Assembly (NCBI GenBank): GCA_964058845.1
Contig: CAXKVR010000469.1
Location: 1 to 21,254 of the forward strand
Length of the DNA: 21,254 bases
Origin: Carex sylvatica
Lineage: Eukaryota; Streptophyta; Magnoliopsida; Poales; Cyperaceae
Direction of reading: 5' to 3'
Shown: positions 11,275 through 21,100 of the stretch, piece after piece
Position numbering within the stretch: the first letter of the stretch is position 1
Layout: every line of letters starts with the position of its first letter
Position numbers and translations under genes: made by a program
The notes under the pieces: model-generated
Databases searched by the model: none
What the model saw: only the letters and a program-made list of their open reading frames with translations
Told to the model about the DNA's origin: nothing

Positions 11275-11750
11275 AGAATGAAGAAGCAGCCGTACTTTTT
11301 GACTTCGTCCCTGGACGAGGTTTTCCAATAACTTTTATCTCCGTCGACTTTGAGAGTTGAATTCCGAACCCCTAAAGTAACTTGAAGTTTAATGTTATAT
11401 CTAAGGCGTCTAATAATACTGTTTTGAACCGAATTGATCTAGATTCTAATTGAACGGTCCAGATCCAAACTTAAATTCTGAGTTACTTTAGGATATCTGC
11501 ATCCGTGAGAGGCTGGGAGCTGAAGATAGCTCTCTTACCAAGACCAAGCACAGTTTTGAAATACTCCTTGCAGAATTTGAATTCATTCCTTGTAAAACAA
11601 TCTCACTATTAAATTTGAACCGCATTTTTATTTTGCTTATGTTTTATTGAAGAGTGATTCAAAAATATTGAGCCAATCCGTTTTTATTGTAACCGGTATC
11701 AAAACTCTTGTACTATTTTTACATCAATGAAATAAGGGAAGAGAATCTGC
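11275..11750. other. Intergenic DNA without recognised features
   Basis: No coding frame, RNA gene or clear repeat structure is visible. Base composition is less AT-biased at the left than in neighbouring spacer, which may mean older inserted sequence. Confidence 0.45.
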
Positions 11751-11761
11751 TGTTATTCCAA

Positions 11762-11912
11762 CCTGTTATTCTTCATTAAGTATTTAACTTTTTTTCATGT
11801 ACGGATCTCAACAAAGATATTTTATCATACACGAATTTTGATGAAGTTGAACGACCGAATGAATAATAACAGGTCCTGTTATTTCTTTACCTGTTATTTC
11901 AAAGAAATAACA
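11762..11912. repeat. Nested inverted repeats built on CTGTTATT
   Basis: The sequence at 11762-11777 (CCTGTTATTCTTCATT) matches the reverse complement of 11858-11873 at 15 of 16 bases. Immediately to its right a perfect 12-bp inverted repeat, TGTTATTTCTTT, occupies 11877-11888 and 11901-11912. The CTGTTATT unit recurs at each side. This is the form of a small palindromic MITE remnant, possibly two overlapping copies; no target duplication was identified. Confidence 0.6.
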
Positions 11913-12541
11913 ACATATTTATTTCCTGAAATGAGAGCTTTGATCCTTATTTTTACTTAAAAAAAAAGAAAAAATCTCACTAACCATAAGCACAGACATC
12001 ATTGTCAATTAATATTCAAAATCAAGTGTTTCATGCGGTCATTAATTAATTTTTAGTTGAAGATAGTGTTGCTGACATATTTTAAAAATATATAATATTA
12101 ATATTTTTGTCATAAGGACTTCTTTGTTCTGTCAGAGGATATATCATCATCAATGCAAGATATATTAAAAATACCCTTTTTTTCTTTGAAGTAGAACTCT
12201 AGCTATCTTATTATTATTATTTTTTGGGGAAAAAAGGAGATTTAAATACACACGCACATCCATAGCTAACAGGATTTTTCATTAGTATATAATTCTTTAA
12301 AAGAGACTTTGTGTTTACAAAATTGCAATAAGGTTGAAAATCATGTCCTCTGGAACACAATTGATTCGGACATTATACTCGGGGTTAAAAACACAAGTCT
12401 AAAAGCCAACTTAAATTATTTTGTTGAAAGGAGAGGAGAACCATGAGCCCTTCCTTTACTACAAAAAAAGTGCAAGAGTTGAGTGATGTTAAATATTCAC
12501 TAGTAATGCAAATTCTAGTGGTGACCGTTTTCTTTGAATTT
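11913..12541. other. AT-rich intergenic DNA without recognised features
   Basis: No gene or clear element was found. A small inverted pair, CACTAG and CTAGTG, lies near 12498-12520. Confidence 0.45.
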
Positions 12542-12551
12542 ACTATCAACC
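12542..12551. repeat. Left target-site duplication of the 388-bp MITE
   Basis: ACTATCAACC abuts the left inverted repeat, and an identical copy abuts the right one at 12940-12949. A 10-bp duplication fits a Mutator-like insertion, for which 9 to 11 bp is usual. Confidence 0.9.
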
Positions 12552-12939
12552 AGTGTTTTAAAATGCGGCCGCATATGCTTATGTAGTCGGCAGTCGTGCT
12601 CAGAATGCCATGCAGTCTCTCCCATGCAGTTTTGAGTATGCGGCCACATATGTGGTCCGAATATGCAGATTAAAAACATAATATGCAGTGCATGTAATTA
12701 AAAGTTCATATGCATTATACGGAGTTTTACTATCCCATCTCAAATTATTGTATTTTTTTATATACAATAAGGCACACTTCATGTTAGTTATGTGAAAATA
12801 AATTCAACTATACATGAATTTTTATTTTAAAATCCGCATATGTAAATCCGTATTAAAATTCGCATATGCGTTCGCATACCGCTTATGCAGTATGCAGTGA
12901 CCTTCCGCATGCATGAACAAAATCGCATTTTAAAACACT
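12552..12939. mobile_element. Mutator-like MITE with perfect 16-bp terminal inverted repeats
   Basis: The 388-bp element begins AGTGTTTTAAAATGCG (12552-12567) and ends with its exact reverse complement (12924-12939). The 10-bp direct repeat ACTATCAACC flanks both ends. There is no transposase frame, so it is non-autonomous. The interior is filled with GCATATG and ATGCAG motifs, repeated in both orientations within about 110 bases of each end. Length of the target duplication and the absence of coding capacity suggest a MULE-derived MITE; assignment to Mutator is inference, while the boundaries are seen directly. The perfect terminal repeats and intact duplication suggest a fairly recent insertion. 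Confidence 0.9.
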
Positions 12940-12949
12940 ACTATCAACC
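12940..12949. repeat. Right target-site duplication of the 388-bp MITE
   Basis: ACTATCAACC, identical to 12542-12551, directly follows the right terminal inverted repeat. Confidence 0.9.
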
Positions 12950-13172
12950 ATAAAAATTTATTTAAATTAAATTTAGTACCGCTTGATATGAGGTTGTTTA
13001 TATTGTTGAAATATTTTTTATGAATGATATATATTATTTTAAGTAAGAACTCGTTTACTTCAACATTTATTATTTTTTAGATTTCTTTTGCGTAAAACGA
13101 ACATGCATCTATCTCTCCATAGGCAGGACCCATCATCATACTCAGAATGATTCATGCCTACAACATTGGATG

Positions 13173-13230
13173 TCAAGCTTAAATTTTTTATTTATGAAGA
13201 TCTCAAACTTAAAATTTTATTTATGAAGAT
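13173..13230. repeat. Imperfect tandem duplication of a 29-bp unit
   Basis: Two adjacent 29-base copies, 13173-13201 and 13202-13230, share CTTAAA followed by an A/T run and TTTATGAAGAT. They differ at a few positions. This is a local replication-slippage type duplication in spacer DNA. Confidence 0.7.
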
Positions 13231-13802
13231 TGTGAAAATTGTTCAATAATACCTCCTTTATTATTATTTATAAAAAAATTTAAACGTGATCGTACTTCAA
13301 ATAATTTTTTATCTTATGCATCACTAAAATGAGTTTTTTTTTTTTTTTAATATGGGTTGGAGGTCAAGCCATCAAATCAGTAGCAGAACTAGAATATTGA
13401 GATGAGAAGGGCTAGAAAATAAAGGGTAGAGTAATTTTATTTTATAGAGGGGACTAAAAGTATTAATACATATAAAAATTATAAAACTCAATGAACAAAA
13501 TTACAAATTTTAAATGCATGGGAGTGACTTAGCCTCCTTTTAATTATATTACCTTCCGCCTCTGCACCCAAACACATTTTAAACCCTTATGTATTATTAT
13601 AGAGATTTCTCAATTTTGTGAGTTTCGAACCCATAATCTCATGTGCCTTTGTTAGTAGATCAGAATGCTATTATGACTAAAGTATTGCATTCTATATGAG
13701 AAAGATAAATTCGAAATTTATCTCTAATAAATGTTTAATAAAAAAATGCTAGTTTACTCTAAAAAAATAAAAATAATATATAAGGAGAGAAAAAACTATA
13801 AT
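13231..13802. other. Intergenic DNA with possible old repeat remnants
   Basis: No gene was found. Near 13617-13630 the sequence GAGTTTCGAACCCATAATCT resembles the B-box found in tRNA-derived repeats and in many plant element ends, but no A-box or tRNA fold accompanies it. Assignment to any family is not possible here. Confidence 0.35.
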
Positions 13803-13810
13803 ATAATACT
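13803..13810. repeat. Left target-site duplication of the hAT-like element
   Basis: ATAATACT here matches ATAATACT at 14326-14333; one further base (T) on the left side also matches. Eight bases is the usual hAT target duplication. Confidence 0.7.
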
Positions 13811-14325
13811 AGGACTGCCGAGTTAGCTCAAGTTATGGATAACTCGAATTCAACTAACAAGATAATGAGTTGAGTTGACTCGAGTTGAGAATACTGAGCT
13901 GAGCTGGTTCGTTGACTCGAATTCAACTCGCGAGTAACTCAAGTTGGCTCGTGACTCTTGAGTCAACTCATTTAAGGTGTTGAAATGTTGAACACTTGAA
14001 TTGTTAATTGTTGTTATATAATAATATGAGAAATAAATATTGAATTAACAAACATTCTACAACAAAATGAACAAATGATATGAGTTAAATCAATTTGGGT
14101 CAGTCACATCTAGTCGGGAAAATGAAATATGTTGAAAGTTACGGAGGAAATCATTAATCAACCGAGTCACGAGTTGTAACGAGCGAGTTGAGTCCAACTT
14201 GAACTCAACTCGTTTAACTCACGAGTTACTCAAGTCGAGTCAGACTAACTCGAATTTTAAATAAATGAGTTTGTTACCGAGCTGAATTCGAGCAGCTCAC
14301 GAGTCACGAGCTTTTTATACGGCTT
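13811..14325. mobile_element. hAT-like non-autonomous element rich in GAGTT/AACTC
   Basis: The 515-bp segment begins AGGACTGCCGAG and ends TATACGGCTT, whose reverse complement AAGCCGTATA is a degenerate match to the start. Both arms, about 13815-13975 and 14160-14315, are packed with GAGTT, AACTC, CTCGAG and CGAATTC motifs on both strands, so the arms can pair with each other. The middle is plain AT-rich DNA. The 8-bp repeat ATAATACT borders both ends. Short terminal repeats, subterminal motif arrays and an 8-bp duplication are hAT features, so this is probably a hAT-derived MITE; no transposase is present. Confidence 0.75.
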
Positions 14326-14333
14326 ATAATACT
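14326..14333. repeat. Right target-site duplication of the hAT-like element
   Basis: ATAATACT, identical to 13803-13810, lies immediately right of the element. Confidence 0.7.
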
Positions 14334-14825
14334 GAACTTTGTAGGGAGCTGTGCGAGAGTAATATGTTGACAAAGAAACTAAATCCGGGTCGAACAGTCA
14401 AAAAAAAGGTTACACTAAATTTCTATATATCAATTGTTATTTGCCTACTTGGAAAAGGACAGCTGATCTCTTTAGATTCTCTGGACCAACGCATGTGTAG
14501 ACCTCTGTGTGTTTTCTTCTGCCAAGGCCTGTTCGGATTTCGGAATTCTTAAATTCAGTAGGGATGGAATAAGAAATATTCAACATTTTATATACTTCTT
14601 ATAAGAGAAAATTACACGTCATTTTTTTTTAAAAAATGCACAAAAGATTTGCTTCCAGGTAATGCTTTGCTTTAATCAATAGTTGAAGATTCCAAGTTAA
14701 TAGAACCCTTTAATCAGACTGAATGGCCCAAAAAGACAAACAAGGCGCAGTACGTATTTTGGGCCGGGCCTTCCGCAATTGCACAGGTTGATAAATAAAG
14801 GAAAAAAATTATTGTATATCCTATA
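14334..14825. other. Upstream spacer of the receptor kinase, no gene seen
   Basis: One short open frame at 14364-14552 has no recognisable protein character. A 9-bp inverted pair, GGCCCAAAA at 14725-14733 and TTTTGGGCC at 14757-14765, could form a small hairpin. Nothing else was recognised. Confidence 0.45.
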
Positions 14826-14831
14826 ACAGTT

Positions 14832-15018
14832 GGTCAAAAGAGTTGTCGATACTTGATAAATAAGATACATGGTATCAAAATTAAGTTGTACACAATTGAA
14901 AAAAAAAAATCTTTACAGCTCATAGTATACATGGTCCAATGACTAGACAATAATGACTGTAGTAAAATCAACTATATATCTCGTATCCCAATGCCTTGAT
15001 TAAGTGGCGCAGTTGACT
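14832..15018. promoter_or_regulatory. Two W-box motifs upstream of the receptor kinase
   Basis: TTGACC lies on the minus strand at 14832-14837 and TTGACT on the plus strand at 15013-15018, 160 to 340 bases before the start codon. TGAGTCA follows at 15024-15030. W-boxes bind WRKY factors and are common before defence-related receptor kinases. The motifs are short, so their use is inference. Confidence 0.3.
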
Positions 15019-15141
15019 CCAACTGAGTCAATTCAGAAATAAATAACAACTTACATATTACATCTTCCCTTTTTTTGCTTCTTAATTATGTGTAAGCCAG
15101 CTAGCCAAAGAGAGAGAGCTTAGCCGCTGATGCTAAATTTT

Positions 15142-15160
15142 AGAGAGAGAGAGAGAGAGG
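15142..15160 (+). repeat. GA microsatellite in the receptor-kinase leader
   Basis: An uninterrupted run of about nine GA units ends 14 bases before the start codon; a shorter GA run lies near 15108-15118. GA repeats just before the ATG are typical of plant 5' UTRs and are length-variable. Confidence 0.8.
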
Positions 15161-15173
15161 GGTTCCGCAAACA

Positions 15174-18100
15174 ATGATACTCTTGTGGATGTTTTTTCTT
15201 AGTTTCTGGGGTAATTGTGGTAACAAATGGGTGAGGGGCCAATTTGATAGTAATGGTAATTATTAATATCTAAACTGAAAAGTTAATTATTTGTTAGTTG
15301 CTACATTTTCTATTCTTCAATGTATGTATTGATGTAACAATATATAACTTTATGGGTGCAGATAAACCTCAGCACACATTATTTGTTTCTGTAATGATGT
15401 ACATTTTACTCTTTTATTTACAGGTTTCGTTAGCATTGATTGCGGTTTATCAGCAAATGATAGTTACATAGATAACCCCACAAAGTTATCATACATGTCT
15501 GATGCACAGTTCATCGACACAGGGATGAATCGCAACATTTCCAGGGAGTACATTACACCGTCTCTCTCAAGACAATATTTAACTGTCAGAAGCTTCGATT
15601 CAGGGACTCGAAATTGCTACTCGTTGAAATCCTTAGTGCCGGAGTCGAAGTATCTAATAAGAGCAACCTTTTTGTATGGAAACTATGATGGATTGAATAA
15701 GTTTGCCATTTTTGATCTCCACATTGGAGTCAATTTTTGGAAAACAGTTAACATCTCCAATGCGGGAATTCCCATTATTGCCGAGGTAATTGCGGTGGCA
15801 CTGGCCAATTATGTTCAAGTTTGCTTGGTGAATACTGGTGGAGGGACTCCTTTTATCTCGTCATTGGATCTAAGGCCTTTGCGGAGTAATATTTATCAAT
15901 TTGTGAACTCGACTCAGTCACTCTCTGTTGTAAGGCGCCTCAATGCGGGACCAATGGATACCACCATAATCAGGCATTTTAAAATTTATCATTTCTTTTA
16001 AATTTTCTGTTTCCTTTTTTCGTCAAGCTCGTCAATTTTATTTTCATTTGTCCGTTCTGAGTATAAAATGGTTCTCGATCTGCAATCGATTCAGGTTAGG
16101 TGAATTCATCTTCTTTATAAATAGACTTCGTAAGCAAATGGATATTGGGATGTATGCATTATATCATGATTAATTAGTTGTTCCTAACTACAAGAATTAA
16201 ATGCATATATAAAATATGTACTTGTTAACCGAATCGGTTCCCAAATATTGTGATCAAATGGGGTTAATAACCGTAATATTGGTTAGAATTTTAGTTTGAA
16301 ATGGTTCCACGCGTAATAATAATTACTAAATCATTTTATAAAATAAAGAATAATAAGGTTTCCTCTATGCATGGTTAATCTGTTTGGTTGAAGTACCTTT
16401 TTGTAAATAATCTGGTAGCTCAAGTGATAATTACTTTAATTACTCATGAGCATTAAAAAAAAGTTGAACTATGAGCCTTACCCATTAATTATTAGATGAT
16501 CGCCATTAAAAGAAAAGCAGATTATAAACAAAATAAAATAAAATGGAATAGGTTTCCAGATGATCAATACGACCGTCTGTGGGAGCCATGGAGCAACGAG
16601 CCGTACTGGACTGAGCTAACCGCCACCTCCAACGTATCAAATTTTTATTTGGACTTTTTTGAAGTCCCTTCTGCCGTCATGCAGAATGCTGTGACTCCTG
16701 TAAACTCCTCTTTACTCGAGTTCAACTTGGAGCTCAGCCCACTTGATACAAGCCTCAGCTTTTGGTTTGTATTGCACATTTCTGAAATCCAACTCCTTGG
16801 TGTGAACCAGTCCCGCTCATTCAACATCACTGCAAACAACATACTGTGGTTTGATTACTCACCGCCCTATCTGCTCACTGATGCATTTTATGCGAAGCAT
16901 GCACTCAAAATGCTGCAGTTCCATGTGGCCTTTGATGCTACGGAAAACTCAACGCTGCCGCCGCTTCTCAATGCAGTTGAGTTGTTCAATGTGCTACCAG
17001 TTGTGGACATTCCGACTGTTGCCGAAGATGGTAATTAATGCCTTTCCATATATACATGTAGAATCCACACAAAAACCAGAAATACTGTGCATGCTGCCAC
17101 AAACCCACCAAAATGTCATTAATGATTCTGTTAGCAGAATTTTATCATTAGACAGATTATTTTCAATTGTCCAAATTTTATTTGTACAGTAACTTTAGTT
17201 AGTATTTGTTGAAATAGGTGCAGTAAAATTGATAAGAGATAAACTGAATAAACATGTCAACCAATTAATTATAAGCCTACTGTGGATACTTTACTAACAC
17301 TACTGATATTTTGGGTTTTTGAGGGGTACCTATGAGGTTCGAATTTTGTGATTCTACAGGGTGCCAGGAAATTCCACCTTGTTTTTTTAATACGCATTAA
17401 TTGCATGAATTTTGCTAAACTATAAATTGACAATGCTGATTATTGTTTTGTTACTGTACACACAGTAAATACCATAAATGCAATCAAAGTGAAGTATCAG
17501 ATCAAAAGGAACTGGGTTGGTGATCCATGCGCACCAAAAACTTATGTTTGGGATGGTTTAATTTGCACTTATGTTGTTTCTAATGCTCCAAGGATTACAG
17601 CTTTGTGAGTTTTCACTTGTTATATTTATGACATTGTACTTAATGAAAAAAGTATATGGTTTGGAGTTTAAATTCTGCAAATTTTTTTTGTTTTTTATTT
17701 AATTTTTATTTTACAACTGGTAATCTTTTATGTTTCTGTAGGAATTTAGCTTCCAGTGGCTTGACAGGAGACTTTAGCACTTTATTTTCGGAGCTTAAAG
17801 CTTTGCAGTCCTTGTAAGTTTCACATTTTGAAACTCAACTAAATTGAACATTATGATAATGTGAAATTTCCTTATTTTTAATTAACCAATAATTGCTTTA
17901 GCAAATATCATTTTGCAGGAATTTGTCTTACAATAACTTGACGGGTACAATTCCTGATGTTCTATCTCAATTAGCATCACTCACGCTCCTGTAAGTTAGT
18001 GTGCAGAGATTGCCTCTTAAGTACATGAACTGTTTCTGATTGATCTATTATAAAATTAATAAAGTAAGAACAAAAAGATCCTATCTTAAGGTTCTAGATT

Positions 18101-21100
18101 GAAATGAAAACATACCATAACCTTACTTATCAATTAGTATATGGTACCAAATTTAGATCAAAATACTTGTTGATATTGCTGTTTATGTTCTCGAAGAGAT
18201 TTGGCAGGAAATCAACTAAATGGAACAATTCCATATGGTCTCCTCAAGAAGTCTCAAGCAAGCTCACTTACACTAAGGTTTTCTCACTAGCTAGTTGCAT
18301 CAATTTCATACTTGTTGGAATTAATCAAATGTCAATGTTGATTTTCTTTTACTTGATGAATGCTAGAGTTGGCAACAATCTGAATCTCTGTTCTAGCACA
18401 ACTGATTGCACATCAAGTGACCAGAAGAAATCCAATGGTTCAACTAGAGTAATTGTTATCCTCGTGCCAGTTATAGTTCTAGTAATACTGGTAGGAATTG
18501 TTGTTGTTCTTTGCCGATTGAGAAAGCCAAAAGGTAATGGTAACTCTACTAAGCAAAACACAGCACCACGCTCTGGGATATATTTGCACTACAGATTGGT
18601 TCTAGTACATGCATGACTGCCTTTTGTGGTTTTCTCAGTTAGAAATTTGTGGGACTTATTTTCTATACAGAATTGGCACCCTTGATACATTTTGTGGGTA
18701 TATCAGTTACAATTTTGAGAGATATTTTAATTTTGATGTACATATTGGTAGCAGTACATTACAAGTACCAAGTTTCTTTTCATTTCCTTAGTTAATTATA
18801 GTGGGGCACCAATGTGGGAATTTCATATTTTTGGAAAATGACATAAAAGCTGATACTTTCAAAAATAACAATTAGAAAATAGTACTTGTGATAACAAGAA
18901 CAAGAGAAACATTGAGATGTTGTACTAAGTGCCTATGCAACTTAATTATGTACCATATTGATACAGCAAGATATGGAATAAAAGATCACAATCCTTAATT
19001 TCTTTTCAAAATGTGTATATACGAGAACTTCCAATCCCTTATATCCCGTTATTTTTTCTATTTCCAATATGTTTAAATTTCTTAGCTACTAGGAGGGCGC
19101 AACATTACTCAAAAGCTGGTTCTAAAGATGATTTAATCCCACTGAAGAACCGCCAATTCACAAACAAAGAATTAGTGGCCATTACGAATAACTTCCAGCA
19201 TATCCTAGGCAAAGGAGGATTTGGAACTGTATACCATGGCCTTCTGGAAAATGGGGTCCAGGTTGCAGTAAAAAAGAGGACAGAATCAACTGTACAAGGG
19301 ATTGGAGACTTTTTGACAGAGGTAATTTTCAACTTCTCATATAATTTTGATCTTGGTATATATGCTCTGACACATTTAGTTCTTTTTAATTTTTTCTTTA
19401 ACTTGAAGACATAGAGTTAGCAGTTTTACACAGATAATTGATATTCACTTTTACAATATGCAGAACAGAGTACTTTTTCTGTAGGATGAAACACTGTAAG
19501 AAAAAACAACTTTAGGGTCCTTATAAATGTTTCTAACCATTTTACAGGCAAAATTTTTGGCAAGAGTTCATCACAAATTCTTGGTATCACTGATAGGCTA
19601 TTGTAATGAGGGAAGTTGTGTAGCACTTGTCTATGAGTATATGTCTGAAGGAACCTTAGAAGAACACATAAGAGGTACGAAAGTGAAACTTTTAATTATA
19701 TATTCTTGGTTTTAACTTTTAATACCATTGGGTTGACTTAGGGGTGAAAACAGAGCAAATTCAAAGCGGATAATGATAATAATAATACCAAATTCGTATC
19801 CGCCTTTCAATGGGTGGATACGAATGTGAATACGGATATGGATAGTAAACATATTTCAAAATTTAAAACCAAATCTGACTTAAACGGATACCGATACAGA
19901 TACAGAGCAGATAATCCACGAATACGGATAGGAAATGAATATTTGTCGGATAATTGAGTCATATGAACTGCTCGTTCAAAGAACTAATTCACATCCAAGA
20001 CTGGTGAAGCAATGGAGAAGTAAAATTCACACCCAAATTTAATTCAATTAGTTCTTTGAATTAAACTGCAATGGTCACTAATTGAATTAAACTTTTCACA
20101 GATTTAAAATTTTAATTAGTCTAATTCACATCCAAAGTGTATTAAACTTGATATAAAGAAAAGAGCCTTTGGAATGGGGAAACTGATCTGGCCCAATATG
20201 TTTTCTGAACATCACAGAAAGTTGGTGTCCGGATGGGAGGGGAGTGGGGGTTAGTCCCACAAGAGACGGAGAGAGCTGATGGTGTTAATATATATGAATT
20301 GCAGAGAGAAGAGAAAGAGCCGCTCCGAAAATGGATTCCAGATAGAACCGATATCCGTTTTCATATTCAATAAATATCCGAACTCAGATATGTGAAATTA
20401 TCCTCTCTGTTTATCTGAATTCGGATCCGGAGCGAATTCGGATGGATAATTCTGGATTTGTTTCCTGGCCTAGGACTTCTTTGTTTTTAGAAAAAGGATC
20501 TGAATCTGAAGTCCGTCATGTTTTAATACATCTCACATTTTAAACTTTATTTAATCTTTCAGCTGCACTGTACGAAATTGACATTTCAATCTCACTTCTT
20601 GGAGGATTCATCCAATTAACATCCTTTTTCTATTTCACTTGCAATCGAACAGGTAATTCTAGGCCCTTCACTTGGACACAGAGAATTCGGATTGCAGTGG
20701 AATCTGCACAAGGTTTACAAATTCAGATCATCTTTTATTATTATTTTCTTATTCAATTGTCAAGTCATTGATTCAAGAGGCTTAATTTGAAATAGACAAT
20801 AATGATTTATAATAAGGAGCAATCTATCTTCTCGTTATATGTAGACATGAAACTGATCATTGAAGAGCATTGTATGAATTTGCTCATGCTATCTTGATAC
20901 TCTTTCTGAATTCTAAGATGATCACTGAAATGCAGGACTCGAGTATCTACATAAGGGGTGCAACCCACCGCTAATACACAGAGACGTGAAGACGGATAAT
21001 ATTCTCTTGAATGCAAATCTCGAGGCCAAAATTGCTGATTTTGGTTTGTCGAAGGCCGTTCGTTCGGACTCACAAACCCACATAACAACGCGTGTGGTCG

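Noticed and set aside
12600..12782. 60-residue minus-strand frame
   Set aside because: It lies wholly inside the 388-bp MITE, which has no transposase coding capacity.
13610..13635. tRNA gene suggested by a TTCGAACCC B-box-like motif
   Set aside because: No A-box, no acceptor or anticodon stem and no cloverleaf could be formed around it.
16496..16551. Apparent start codon opening the frame of receptor-kinase exon 3
   Set aside because: The residues before 16552 are Lys/Asn-rich translated intron; the exon starts at the AG of 16550-16551 and continues the malectin-like domain from exon 2.
18609..19085. Open frames between the membrane-helix exon and the first kinase exon
   Set aside because: They are translated intron sequence. 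The acceptor at 19084-19085 joins in phase with the donor at 18534.
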